A stretch of 64,000 nt of DNA, taken from contig NZ_CP011028.1 of the NCBI RefSeq assembly GCF_002221525.1, forward strand, positions 2,305,001-2,369,000, written 5' to 3'. The translations under genes and the position numbers were made by a program. The notes below the pieces were generated by a model that did no database searches, was not told the origin of the DNA, and saw nothing but the letters and a program-made list of their open reading frames with translations. This document shows, one piece after another, positions 53,851 to 63,359 of the stretch; the first letter of the stretch is position 1, and every line of letters starts with the position of its first letter. Source of the DNA: Pseudoalteromonas espejiana DSM 9414 (GTDB lineage: Bacteria > Pseudomonadota > Gammaproteobacteria > Enterobacterales > Alteromonadaceae).

Positions 53851-56739
53851 TTAGATAATTTCTGTACAGTTACGGCCGCTATTTTTTGCTTTGTATAAAG
53901 CTTGGTCTGCGCGAGATAAAAGGCGGTCATAATCGCCAACACTGGTTGAGTCCGATAGGCCAAAACTAGCGGTTACATTTAACCCTTCACCAAAAGCTGA
54001 AAAATCATAATGTTCAATGCTTTTTCGTAGCGTTTCACATATTTCTTTAGCCTGTAGTGCGGTTTTATCTGGAAATACAATAGTAAATTCTTCCCCACCC
54101 CAACGTGCAATGTGTTGGTCTTCATGGCAACCATTTTTTAAAATAGTGGCAATCGTACAAATTACTTTATCACCTACAATATGTGACCAGTTATCGTTTA
54201 TACGCTTAAAGTGATCTATATCTAAAATAGCAATTGCGAGGGGCCGCTGTTGTTGTTTGTAAGTTGCAAAATTATGTGCAAGCCAACTATCAAATGCACG
54301 CCTGTTAGGCATATCGGTTAGCTGATCATGGGTTGCTTGGTATGCAAATGCATTAGCCTGCGTTTGTAAGTCTTGTGTTTGTTTTTCTACTCGGTTTGTT
54401 AGCTCTATTTCTATTTGCTTGTAATGATATAAACGGTATTTGTATATGCCATAAATAACCATTAAAAAGAAAACAAATACTGCAAATTTAAAATGTGCTT
54501 TTTGCCAAAAAAACGACTGTATAACAATATGCACAACTTGCTGATTATCTTGCCACTGCGCATTCGGGTAACTGGCTCTAACCATAAAAGTATATTCACC
54601 TGGCGGTAAATTGGTGTACTCAGCGCCAGTCATATGCTGTCGATTAACCCAACTATCATTAAACCCCACTAAACGGGTTTGAAAGTTCAATCGCTGAGGC
54701 ATAATAAAACTAAGGCCAGCGTAGTGAAAAGACAAGCGGCTAACACCTGGAGGTATAAATACTGACTCCCCCAGAAGTGGCAGTGCAATAGGTTTCCCAT
54801 CTACATTAATATTTTCAATAATGGTAGGTAATGCAATCTCTGTGGAGGCGGTTAATCGAGCTGGCTTTACCGTACTGACGCCCTTAGCTGTTGCAAACCA
54901 AAGACTCCCATCGTAATGGGCTACCGCAGAGGGTGTAGAGCCACCATTTGCCTGAGCGCTCAACATACCATCGCCTTCATCATAAAGCTGATAATTTAAA
55001 GGTGGCGGTTTAATACCATTAGGTGTATTGAGTATGGATTGTATGTGCGCTTTATCAATTTGAATAATACCGCGGTTACTAGAGAGCCAAAATGAGCCAT
55101 TGCTTGGTACTATTTGAAATAATTTATCTATTGGTAGGCCTTGCTCTAAACCTAGCATCGCCATTTTTGAAGTACTTAGCTCGTAGCGGACTAAGCCTCG
55201 GTCTGTGGCCATCCAGGTATAGGTTTCATCTATATAAAAACCAAACGCATATTGAGCAGAGAAGCCTTCGGTGAAATCTATGGTATTAAATTTTTCGCTA
55301 ATAATGTCAAAAACAACAACCCCATTTCCAGTACCAACCCAAACATTACCCGCTTTATCCTCAGTTAAAGCTAAAATAAAGCCACTGGGCAAATCCTTTT
55401 CATTAGTAAATTGATCTAAGCTTCCATCCTCATTGACTCGGGTTAACCCCATGGCAGAGCCTATCCACAAACGTTTTTTAGAATCAAATAGGAGTGCTCT
55501 TACTTCGTTACTACCTAAGCCATTGCTACGATTTAAATAAGGAATAAATTTATTATCTTTGACCTTTAAAACGCCTGATGTATAAGTGCCAGCCCACACA
55601 TCGCCATTTGGCGCTTCTAATAAACTTAAAACCGAATAAGGGCTTCCTTCTTTAGAACCTGCCACTAATTGAGCTCGGTTATTTTTAATTATATTTAAGC
55701 CTGAACTACCACCAGCCCATAAACTCCCATCAGAATGAGACAATACTGTTCGTGTGTAATCGTCGGCTAACCCTCTTTTTTGCGTCCAGGATGAAAACGG
55801 TGATTCACGTAACCTAAAGAGTCCTGCATTAGTGCCTATCCAAATACTATTTTCTCTATCTTGTAACAGCGATAGTGTGCGGTTTGCTGGTAAACCATTA
55901 TTGGCATCGAGTTGCTCTATACCATCTGGCGATAATCGCAATACCCCTTTGTTAATTGTGCCAAACCATAAATCTCCATGATTATCTTCTAATAAACTTG
56001 AAATAGACTCATTTGTTAGTTTTTTATGGATAGGCTTAAATTGATTTCCCGCTTGAATCCACGCGCCTTTTTCACTGCCCACAATCAGTGAGCCACCACG
56101 TGTTATAAGCAAATTATAAACAGGTGCATTGGGCAGGCCATACTCTGGGGTCATTAGAGTAGGAGTTTTATTATCTATTTTATAAAGGCCCGCACTGGTT
56201 GCAGCCCATACAACCCCTTGGTTATCTTCAATAACACGATAGGCACTTACATTTTCAATAATAGGCAGGTCAGTATTACTATTGGCTTCGCGGTAAAATA
56301 CTCCGTCATTTTCAAGGGCTAACCATAGGCTTTTATCTGCAATTTCAATTAAATGATTAACCATGGTCGATGCCGAGCGCTTAGTATCCCATTGTCTATG
56401 GTTATATAAGCTAATACCCCCTCGTGAACCTGCTATGTATAAACCACCATCTGGCGTAGGTGTTAAAGCCCTAAGTCCTGAGTCTGGCAAATCATTAATA
56501 TGTGCTCGCGTTAATATTTTAAACTCTTGACCATTAAAACGCGCTAACCCTTCCCACGTTGCCACCCATAAATAGCCATCTTGCGTTTGAGCTACACTAT
56601 TAATGCTATTGTGAGGTAAACCCGAGCGCGTATTCCATGTTTCAGAAAAGTAGTCACTCAATGGTAAGCGACTTTGCTCTTGGGCTTCACATAAAAACAT
56701 GACGAATAAAGTACACAGAATACCTAATTGTCTCATCAT
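53851..56739 (-). CDS. Reg_prop/YYY sensor diguanylate cyclase
   Basis: 962 residues. A signal peptide (about 1-19, ending CEA|QEQ) leads to a two-lobed Reg_prop propeller (about 30-660, repeats such as DNQGVVWAATSAGLYKI). A YYY domain (about 680-745), one membrane helix (about 755-775), a short coiled coil and GGDEF (about 795-960) follow. The motif is GGEEF (near 884), but the upstream I-site position reads HEDQ instead of RxxD, so product inhibition is probably lost. The periplasmic part resembles hybrid polysaccharide sensors of Bacteroidetes. Ligand unknown. Confidence 0.92.
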   Translation of the reverse strand: MMRQLGILCTLFVMFLCEAQEQSRLPLSDYFSETWNTRSGLPHNSINSVAQTQDGYLWVATWEGLARFNGQEFKILTRAHINDLPDSGLRALTPTPDGGLYIAGSRGGISLYNHRQWDTKRSASTMVNHLIEIADKSLWLALENDGVFYREANSNTDLPIIENVSAYRVIEDNQGVVWAATSAGLYKIDNKTPTLMTPEYGLPNAPVYNLLITRGGSLIVGSEKGAWIQAGNQFKPIHKKLTNESISSLLEDNHGDLWFGTINKGVLRLSPDGIEQLDANNGLPANRTLSLLQDRENSIWIGTNAGLFRLRESPFSSWTQKRGLADDYTRTVLSHSDGSLWAGGSSGLNIIKNNRAQLVAGSKEGSPYSVLSLLEAPNGDVWAGTYTSGVLKVKDNKFIPYLNRSNGLGSNEVRALLFDSKKRLWIGSAMGLTRVNEDGSLDQFTNEKDLPSGFILALTEDKAGNVWVGTGNGVVVFDIISEKFNTIDFTEGFSAQYAFGFYIDETYTWMATDRGLVRYELSTSKMAMLGLEQGLPIDKLFQIVPSNGSFWLSSNRGIIQIDKAHIQSILNTPNGIKPPPLNYQLYDEGDGMLSAQANGGSTPSAVAHYDGSLWFATAKGVSTVKPARLTASTEIALPTIIENINVDGKPIALPLLGESVFIPPGVSRLSFHYAGLSFIMPQRLNFQTRLVGFNDSWVNRQHMTGAEYTNLPPGEYTFMVRASYPNAQWQDNQQVVHIVIQSFFWQKAHFKFAVFVFFLMVIYGIYKYRLYHYKQIEIELTNRVEKQTQDLQTQANAFAYQATHDQLTDMPNRRAFDSWLAHNFATYKQQQRPLAIAILDIDHFKRINDNWSHIVGDKVICTIATILKNGCHEDQHIARWGGEEFTIVFPDKTALQAKEICETLRKSIEHYDFSAFGEGLNVTASFGLSDSTSVGDYDRLLSRADQALYKAKNSGRNCTEII

Positions 56740-56979
56740 TATTTGCCTTAGTTATTCTTTTACTAGGGTGTATAGGTTTTACTGCTTATTGAAAAAATGG
56801 GGGGCGTTATCTTGGCATATCCACATCAAAACTGTGCCAATGCCAATCAAAGCGTTAAGCCCCTATAAGCACTTATTATCGTTTTATTTATTGCTTACGC
56901 TAAAATATTGCAAGCTCAACACTTAACTAAATATTTTTATAATGCTTATAAAAAGCCTATAAAATAAATACAAAAGCTC
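56740..56979. other. Spacer upstream of the Reg_prop-GGDEF gene
   Basis: About 240 bp, no gene. It presumably contains the promoter of the minus-strand GGDEF gene. No clear element was recognised before the MITE-like repeat begins. Confidence 0.4.
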
Positions 56980-57292
56980 AGGGCGTGTTGATCTTTGCGG
57001 ATTGAAATTTGTTCAATCTAGGGGCGATTAAATCGCAGCGCGAGGTTTGTAACCTAGTGGGCTAAGTAAAAACCGAGCAAAGCTTCCGCGTCCTGCTCAC
57101 GCCCCTTACCTACATCCATGTAGGCAACAAAGAGTTTATCGCCCCTAGGCAGAACCCGAAGGGCAGCGCATGTTTGGCATTTATGCTGCATTATCGCCTA
57201 TTTATGGGGAATAACCACACTTCATAGGCTCTGCCTTGCCTAAAAACCAAACATACTGCTGCAAATTCAACCATCAAAGATCAACATGCCCT
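56980..57292. mobile_element. 313-bp MITE-like element
   Basis: The ends are AGGGCGTGTTGATCTTTG (56980-56997) and CAAAGATCAACATGCCCT (57275-57292), inverted copies matching at 17 of 18 bases, with weaker similarity for another ~15 bases. Inside are further inverted repeats (CTAGGGGCGAT at 57018-57028 with ATCGCCCCTAG at 57138-57148; CCTACAT/ATGTAGG near 57111-57125) and no open frame. GC is above the surroundings. Size, inverted ends and lack of coding fit a non-autonomous miniature element. Target duplication is unclear. Confidence 0.7.
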
Positions 57293-57396
57293 AGTTAAGT
57301 AAGCGTATAAGTAAATCATTACAGATTTACTTAAGTTGTCTATTTAACTGAAAATATTACCACAGCAATTAAATACATTGCATTAACTATATTTAA

Positions 57397-58056
57397 TTAT
57401 TCTTTACAAAAATCATTTATATTATTTTGTAAAACGTTTATAAACTTTGCTACGTGTAAGCCGTCCATTAACGAGTGATGCACATCGATTGATAACGGCA
57501 TCAAACCGGTCGATTTATCGTATTGGCCAAATACTAATTTAGGGATGCCTAAACTCTCCCCTTCGCTAAATGCATGCGAAAAGCTAGAAAAGTTAAGCCA
57601 AGGTAATACTGATATATGAACGAGATCAGCTTGGCCTTCAGTTTGATTAAACGCATCTGAAAATAAAGGCTGAGATTTAGCTGCTTTACTCACCTTTGTG
57701 GCACGCGATGAAAATTCAGTAAACGTTGGTGAGTGATTAAAATAACTAAATATAAACGAGTCGTCCTCGCTAAGCTCAACTACACTGGCTCTTACGCTAG
57801 TCAATAACCATGGCTTATTATCAATCACCCTTAGCATAATAGGAGAATATTGATGGCAAGCTTTAAGGGTTGCATATACATAAGCTTGAAAAAAAGAGCG
57901 GTTATGTTGTTGGCAATACTCAAATAAACGCTGAGCATTAAGCGTTACACATACATTAAAATATGGCTGAGTAAAATTTTTAAATAATTCAAAGTGTTGC
58001 TTGCGAGGCCAAGTATCAAAATCAATTGGCTGCATTAAAGCGTTTTTATTAGTCAT
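57397..58056 (-). CDS. Chloramphenicol-acetyltransferase-like protein
   Basis: 219 residues from ATG 58056, exactly the size of the CatA family. The catalytic motif is HHSLMDG (near 193) with the general-base His; the N-terminal PRKQHFELFKNFTQPYFNV block (about 15-33) is typical. Residues that bind chloramphenicol cannot be judged without alignment, so it may acetylate something else. Upstream in-frame ATGs (58065, 58098) lack ribosome sites, and the farther one overlaps a terminator hairpin. It sits beside a MITE-like element; the neighbourhood could have been gained by transfer. Confidence 0.8.
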   Translation of the reverse strand: MTNKNALMQPIDFDTWPRKQHFELFKNFTQPYFNVCVTLNAQRLFEYCQQHNRSFFQAYVYATLKACHQYSPIMLRVIDNKPWLLTSVRASVVELSEDDSFIFSYFNHSPTFTEFSSRATKVSKAAKSQPLFSDAFNQTEGQADLVHISVLPWLNFSSFSHAFSEGESLGIPKLVFGQYDKSTGLMPLSIDVHHSLMDGLHVAKFINVLQNNINDFCKE

Positions 58057-58097
58057 ATTATCCATACGGTTGAAGTTAACGCCATAAAGTATAAACA

Positions 58098-58125
58098 AAA
58101 AAGGCGTACCAAAGTACGCCTTTTT
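58098..58125. terminator. Terminator of leucine dehydrogenase gene
   Basis: AAAAAGGCGTAC-CAAA-GTACGCCTTTTT, a 12-bp stem, 19 nt past the dehydrogenase stop. Confidence 0.9.
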
Positions 58126-58143
58126 ATAAATAATACAGCTAAA

Positions 58144-59184
58144 TTAAAGGCCGTTTTTAATAATCTCTTGAGCTAGCTCATCAGCAATTAAATGCGTTGA
58201 TTTTTGCTCTTTTTCACTACGCGCAAAAATTTCAGTTAGCGTATCGTATATGCCTTCAACATGCTTATTAGAAGCCACAGCATTGTAACCTTCAGGTGCT
58301 GTTTCGTAATAAACGTTTATTATGCCACCAGCATTTATAACGTAATCAGGTGCATATAAAACCCCTTTTTCACGTATAACTTCCCCGTGGCGAGATTGTG
58401 CTAATTGATTATTTGCACAACCTGCAATAATCGTTGCTTTAAGGCGTGGTATAGTTTCATCGTTAACCGTTGCGCCAAGTGCACAAGGGGCGTACACATC
58501 AACATCAAGGTCATATATTTCATCAATGCCTACCGGTGTTGCACCAAAGTCATTAACTACACGCTCAATAGCAGCTTGGTTTATATCTGTCACAAACAAT
58601 TGCGCGCCAGCTTCAGCTAGGTGTTTACATAAACCATAGGCAACAGCACCTAAGCCTTGCACAGCCACTTTAATGCCCGAAAAATCTTGATGACCGCGCT
58701 GGTGCTGTAACGCCGCTTTTATACCTAAAAATGTACCATATGCAGTAAAAGGTGACGGGTTACCGCTTTTACCTTCAAGGCCTAGCACATAGTTTGTTTC
58801 TTTATTCATTAATGCCACATCATCACAGGTAATGTTCACATCTTCAGCTGAATAGTAACTGCCATTTAATCGCTCTAATTGGCGTCCAAAAGCACGGAAT
58901 AACTGCTCAGACTTAATTTTTTTTGCATCACCAATAATAACTGATTTACCACCACCAAATGGTAAACGTGCTACCGCATTTTTGTAGGTCATGCCCTTAG
59001 ATAAACGCAGTACATCGTATACTGCGTCTTCATCTTTTGCATAATCCCACATTCTACAACCGCCAACCGCAGGGCCAAGGTTAGTATTGTGTACAGCAAT
59101 AATTGCTTTTAAACCTGACTCTTCGTCAGAACAAAAAACCACTTGTTCGTGGTTATCAAATTCAGCTTGATTAAACACAGCCAC
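58144..59184 (-). CDS. ldh: Leucine (Leu/Phe/Val) dehydrogenase
   Basis: 346 residues. NAD-dependent oxidative deamination of branched-chain amino acids. The catalytic Lys lies in LPFGGGKSVIIGD (near 80) and the glycine-rich LNxPxGGGxR-like start in GPAVGGCRMWDY (near 37). The NAD site is AVQGLGAVAYGL (near 180). The spacer upstream has a TTTACGTGAACGTAAA palindrome matching the one before gltB, consistent with LiuR-type control of leucine catabolism. Confidence 0.93.
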   Translation of the reverse strand: MAVFNQAEFDNHEQVVFCSDEESGLKAIIAVHNTNLGPAVGGCRMWDYAKDEDAVYDVLRLSKGMTYKNAVARLPFGGGKSVIIGDAKKIKSEQLFRAFGRQLERLNGSYYSAEDVNITCDDVALMNKETNYVLGLEGKSGNPSPFTAYGTFLGIKAALQHQRGHQDFSGIKVAVQGLGAVAYGLCKHLAEAGAQLFVTDINQAAIERVVNDFGATPVGIDEIYDLDVDVYAPCALGATVNDETIPRLKATIIAGCANNQLAQSRHGEVIREKGVLYAPDYVINAGGIINVYYETAPEGYNAVASNKHVEGIYDTLTEIFARSEKEQKSTHLIADELAQEIIKNGL

Positions 59185-59590
59185 TGTTATTACTCCAAAA
59201 TAGTTTACCCGTGAGAGGGATGAGCGCTGGAAATTGACGAAACTTTACCACTTCACTTTTAAGCGTGCCACATAATGAGAAGTTAAACCTGTAAAAACCT
59301 AACCTTGTGAATTAATAAATCTAAATAGCAATAAAATATGGATATAAAATTCAACAATTGGCAAAAAAGTTAAAGTTAAAACTAACAGCACCATAAAAAA
59401 GGCCTCTCGAGTTTACGTGAACGTAAAAGTAACACCAAGTGTAAACCTTGTATTACACAGCTCCGCTCCCAGCAAAGGCGCACAGTGTATAGGTTTATAA
59501 AGAAAAAAGCAGATTTACCACAACTGGTCTGAGGTGTTTATTTGAAGGCTAAATTAGCGCTATTTAAATATTTCATAAATAAAAAATAAA
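59185..59590. other. Spacer between ldh and fumarase genes
   Basis: About 400 bp without a gene. Apart from the LiuR-type palindrome at 59412-59427 nothing was recognised; the promoter of the dehydrogenase gene should lie here. Confidence 0.45.
59412..59427. promoter_or_regulatory. LiuR-type operator upstream of leucine dehydrogenase
   Basis: TTTACGTGAACGTAAA is a perfect 7-2-7 palindrome about 230 bp upstream of the ATG. It has the same arms as TTTACGTAAACGTAAA at 3685-3700. It resembles the LiuR consensus I recall for branched-chain amino-acid genes; the gene it faces fits that regulon. Confidence 0.6.
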
Positions 59591-59612
59591 AAAGCGAGCC
59601 TAAGCTCGCTTT
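59591..59612 (-). terminator. Fumarase terminator
   Basis: AAAGCGAGC-CTAA-GCTCGCTTT, 9-bp stem, followed on the minus strand by TTTTATTTTTT. Confidence 0.9.
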
Positions 59613-59633
59613 GTATTTAGATTACGTAAGGCT

Positions 59634-61160
59634 TTATTTAAGCTTACCGTCTAGCTCTTCAATTTTTGCTTTCCAAATTGCAGGACCTTGCGTGTGTGCG
59701 TTAGCACCTTCGCTATCAACTGCAACGGTTACTGGCATATCTTCAACTTCAAACTCGTAAATTGCTTCCATACCTAAATCTTCAAAGGCTACAACACGTG
59801 CTTTTTTAATTGCTTTTGACACTAAGTAAGCCGCGCCGCCTACAGCCATTAAGTAAACTGATTTATGCTCTTTAATAGACTCAACCGTCGCAGGTCCACG
59901 TTCAGCTTTACCAATCATGCCTACAATGCCAGTTTTTTCTAACATCATATCGGTAAATTTATCCATACGTGTTGCTGTAGTTGGGCCTGCAGGGCCTACA
60001 GCTTCATCACCAACTGCATCTACCGGGCCTACGTAATAAATAAACTTGTTATCAAAATCTACGCCCTCAGGTAAACCTTCACCAGAGTTAATCATGTCTT
60101 GTAGACGTTTATGCGCAGCATCACGACCCGTTAAAATTGTGCCTGAAAGTAAAACGGTTTCACCCATTTTCCACTCACGTGTGTCTTCTTTGGTTAACGT
60201 ATCTAAATTAACGCGGCGAGTGCCCTCGCCTACTTCAAATGTTACTTCTGGCCAATCTTCAAGCTTCGGCGCTTTTAAATCTGCAGGGCCTGAGCCATCT
60301 AAGGTAAAGTGTACGTGGCGAGTTGCAGCACAGTTAGGGATCATTACAACAGGCTTTGAAGCCGCATGCGTTGGTGCCGTTTTAACTTTAATATCCACAA
60401 CCGTAGTTAAACCACCAAGGCCTTGTGCGCCAATACCTAATTTATTAGCACGTTCAAAAATTTCTAAGCGTAGTTTTTCTTCTGTTGTTTCTGCGCCGCG
60501 CTCCATTAGCTCATGAATGTCTACCGGATCCATTAGCGACTCTTTTGCCATTACCGCTGCTTTTTCAGCTGTTCCACCAATACCTATGCCTAGCATGCCC
60601 GGCGGACACCAACCAGCGCCCATAGTAGGCAGGGTTTTTTCTACCCATGCAGCTACATCATCTGATGGGTTTAACATCACCATTTTACTTTTATTTTCCG
60701 AGCCACCGCCTTTAGCAGCCACCATTACTTCTACTTCACCGCCCGCCACTAAATCAATGTGTACAACTGAAGGGGTATTGTCTTTGGTGTTTTTACGTGT
60801 GCCTGCAGGATCTGCAACAATAGAAGCACGCAGTGGGTTATCTGGATTTAAATACGCACGACGCGTACCTTCATCAACCATTTGTTGTACGGTTAAATCA
60901 GTTTTATCCCACTTAACATCCATACCTACTTTTACAAAACAGGTAATAATACCTGTATCTTGACACAATGGACGCTTGCCTTCAGCCGACATACGCGAGT
61001 TAATTAAAATTTGAGCAATTGCATCTTTTGCCGCTTTACTTTGTTCTTTGTTGTAGGCTTTTTCTAGCGCTTGAACAAAATCAAGAGGATGATAAAAGGA
61101 AATATATTGCAACGCATCTTCAATGCTATCAATAAAGTCTTGCTGACGGATTGTACTCAT
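59634..61160 (-). CDS. fumA: Class I fumarate hydratase (4Fe-4S)
   Basis: 508 residues, close to bacterial class I fumarases (fumA/fumB). The N-terminal alpha part includes the cluster Cys in LCQDTGIITCFVKVG (near 100) and PNCAATRHVHFTLDGSG; the C-terminal beta part begins near 330. Catalyses fumarate to malate in the TCA cycle; the cluster is oxygen-sensitive. A 16-bp palindrome lies about 20 nt upstream of the ATG. fumA versus fumB cannot be separated. Confidence 0.93.
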   Translation of the reverse strand: MSTIRQQDFIDSIEDALQYISFYHPLDFVQALEKAYNKEQSKAAKDAIAQILINSRMSAEGKRPLCQDTGIITCFVKVGMDVKWDKTDLTVQQMVDEGTRRAYLNPDNPLRASIVADPAGTRKNTKDNTPSVVHIDLVAGGEVEVMVAAKGGGSENKSKMVMLNPSDDVAAWVEKTLPTMGAGWCPPGMLGIGIGGTAEKAAVMAKESLMDPVDIHELMERGAETTEEKLRLEIFERANKLGIGAQGLGGLTTVVDIKVKTAPTHAASKPVVMIPNCAATRHVHFTLDGSGPADLKAPKLEDWPEVTFEVGEGTRRVNLDTLTKEDTREWKMGETVLLSGTILTGRDAAHKRLQDMINSGEGLPEGVDFDNKFIYYVGPVDAVGDEAVGPAGPTTATRMDKFTDMMLEKTGIVGMIGKAERGPATVESIKEHKSVYLMAVGGAAYLVSKAIKKARVVAFEDLGMEAIYEFEVEDMPVTVAVDSEGANAHTQGPAIWKAKIEELDGKLK

Positions 61161-61180
61161 AATGGTTCCTTAAGTTAGCG

Positions 61181-61196
61181 TTACGCTTTAGCGTAA
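61181..61196. promoter_or_regulatory. Palindrome upstream of fumA
   Basis: TTACGCTTTAGCGTAA, a perfect 16-bp palindrome just before the fumA Shine-Dalgarno (minus strand). It could be an operator or a leader hairpin (6-bp stem, TAAA loop). It does not match the LiuR-type sequence. Confidence 0.35.
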
Positions 61197-61329
61197 TCTA
61201 TACCAAACCGGTGACGGTGGTTTGCACTGTTTTAATTACAACGTTGATTTGATACTAAACGCTGCCAAAAAAATTTGACTTATGATACCCTCCCAGCCCG
61301 TTTCGAGCCAGTTCTTAAAGGGGCAGTAA

Positions 61330-62676
61330 ATGCTAAACAATGAAAAAAATTGTGTAAAATTAGCCATAACACAAAACTGCATTGATGTTTTCGCGCATTT
61401 TGCGCATTTACCCTATGCCGTATTACTAGACTCAGCTAATAGCGAGCACATAAATAGTCGCTTTGATATTATTGCAATAGAACCAAGTAGCATTTTAGAA
61501 GTTGATAACAATCAAAGTTTTTTAAATCAACAGCCTGACGCGCGAAGCCCATTTAGTATCATGAACGCTGAGCTAAATAAGCTCAGCTCACAAAAGGCAG
61601 CGAATAACTTACCCTTCAATGGTGGTTGGCTTGGTTATTTTGGCTACGATTTAGGGCGTATTATTGAAAACATCCCTACTACAGCTGCCCACGATATCAC
61701 TCTTCCACAAATGGCCGTTGGGTTGTATGTTGATGCACTTATATATGATAAGCACCTACAAAGCTGGTTTTATGTATCGCAGCCAAAGGTGAATCGCTTA
61801 GCGCTGTATGAGCAACATTTAGCTGAAAAAGTTAACAACACTGACTTTGCGCTCACCACCGATTGGCAATCAAACATGAGTGAGCAAACATATGCCAAAA
61901 AGTTTGCACATATAAATGCTTATCTTAAAAGTGGTGATTGCTATCAAATTAATTTAGCCCAGCGTTTTAATGCCGGTTTTAAAGGCAGCCCGTGGCAAGC
62001 ATATAAAAAATTACGCGATGCTAATAAAGCACCTTTTTCTAGCTTTATAAACCATCCCCGCGGGGCAATATTATCAATCTCGCCAGAGCGTTTTATTGCC
62101 GTTAATAACAATATTGTTGAAACCAAGCCGATTAAAGGCACTTTGCCACGCATGGCCGATGCAATAGCCGATCAGCAACAAGCTAGAGCACTTGCAAGCT
62201 CCACTAAAGATCGCGCTGAAAATGTCATGATAGTTGATTTATTGCGCAACGATTTAGGTAAAGTAGCCAAGCCAGGCTCTGTAAAAGTACCCTCATTATT
62301 TGCCATTGAAAGCTTTCCTGCCGTGCATCATTTAGTAAGCACAGTAACCGCAGAACTTGAAGAGGGTAAAACGGCGGTTGATCAACTTGAAGCGGCTTTT
62401 CCAGGCGGCTCAATTACCGGCGCACCCAAAATTAGAGCCATGGAAATAATTGAAGAACTTGAGCCCCACCGCCGCAGTATTTACTGTGGTTCAATTGGTT
62501 ATTTAAGTGCCTGTGGCAATATGGATACCAGCATCACAATTCGCACTTTAGTGTGCCATAACCAGCAGATTTACTGCTGGGCCGGTGGTGGTATTGTGGC
62601 TGATTCTAAAGTCGAATTGGAATACCAAGAAACATACGATAAAGTGAATAAAATACTTCCTTTATTAACACAGTAG
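61330..62676 (+). CDS. pabB: Aminodeoxychorismate synthase component I
   Basis: 448 residues. Chorismate-binding enzyme that, with the PabA glutaminase, makes aminodeoxychorismate for folate. The C-terminal domain shows the family motifs SFINHPRGAILSISPERF, ETKPIKGT (near 262), AENVMIVDLLRNDLG and AAFPGGSITGAPK. Lys in PIKGT points to PabB rather than TrpE. The order pabB-nudL-sdaA matches E. coli. pabA is not in the window. Confidence 0.94.
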   Translation: MLNNEKNCVKLAITQNCIDVFAHFAHLPYAVLLDSANSEHINSRFDIIAIEPSSILEVDNNQSFLNQQPDARSPFSIMNAELNKLSSQKAANNLPFNGGWLGYFGYDLGRIIENIPTTAAHDITLPQMAVGLYVDALIYDKHLQSWFYVSQPKVNRLALYEQHLAEKVNNTDFALTTDWQSNMSEQTYAKKFAHINAYLKSGDCYQINLAQRFNAGFKGSPWQAYKKLRDANKAPFSSFINHPRGAILSISPERFIAVNNNIVETKPIKGTLPRMADAIADQQQARALASSTKDRAENVMIVDLLRNDLGKVAKPGSVKVPSLFAIESFPAVHHLVSTVTAELEEGKTAVDQLEAAFPGGSITGAPKIRAMEIIEELEPHRRSIYCGSIGYLSACGNMDTSITIRTLVCHNQQIYCWAGGGIVADSKVELEYQETYDKVNKILPLLTQ

Positions 62677-62682
62677 GTCGCT

Positions 62683-63258
62683 TTGAATAGTGAACACATT
62701 ATGGCGCGGTTTCAGTTAAGCCCTACAGCTGCGCCAAATCAAATAAAAGATACCCGTAAAAAACGCGCAAGTGCCGTTATGCTGCCTATTATTGATATTG
62801 ATAATCACGCACATATTTTATTGTGTAAGCGCCCTACTTACTTACACCATCACCCTGGTGAAATTTGTTTGCCAGGTGGTAAGTTTGAGCAAAACGATAA
62901 ACACCTGCGCACCACAGCGATTCGAGAACTTCACGAAGAGCTTAATATAGCGCCAAGTAATGTAACAGTGCTGGGCCAACTGCCACAATACTCTACGCTT
63001 ACAGGTTTTAGCATCAGCCCTTTTGTTGGCTTGCTTGATAAAAACACACTGTGGAAGAACGACTACAACGAAGTTCAGGCTAGTTTTTTGCTCTCACTGA
63101 CTGAACTAAGTAAAGCAGATAATTGGCAGCCATTGCCTTTTCAACGCTTTGGTAAAACTATTACCCTACAGGGGTTTAGTACACCTCATGGGTTACTGTG
63201 GGGGGCGACGGCCAGCATTATAAAAAACTTTACAAAACAGCTTGCCCTACCAGTTTAA
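62683..63258 (+). CDS. nudL: NUDIX CoA pyrophosphatase (NudL-like)
   Basis: 191 residues if the TTG at 62683 (AGG site five bases before it) is the start; the first ATG (62701) would give 185 residues with no clear site. The NudL/CoA-hydrolase motif LLCKRPTYLHHHPGEICLPGG precedes the Nudix box (GGKF...RELHEELNI, near 65-90). Expected to hydrolyse CoA and acyl-CoA to phosphopantetheine and 3',5'-ADP. 6 nt after pabB, so co-transcribed. Confidence 0.85.
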   Translation: MNSEHIMARFQLSPTAAPNQIKDTRKKRASAVMLPIIDIDNHAHILLCKRPTYLHHHPGEICLPGGKFEQNDKHLRTTAIRELHEELNIAPSNVTVLGQLPQYSTLTGFSISPFVGLLDKNTLWKNDYNEVQASFLLSLTELSKADNWQPLPFQRFGKTITLQGFSTPHGLLWGATASIIKNFTKQLALPV

Positions 63259-63359
63259 AACTTACTTCCAAATAGTTACATAATTAGTAATTAACGTTAT
63301 GATACTCGACCGTTCAAAGAACAGCTTTCTAGCTGAGTAGATAAAGTAGAGACCCATAT

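Noticed and set aside
57001..57260. Possible coding region inside the MITE-like element
   Set aside because: Stops occur in all frames and no ribosome site or family motif is seen.
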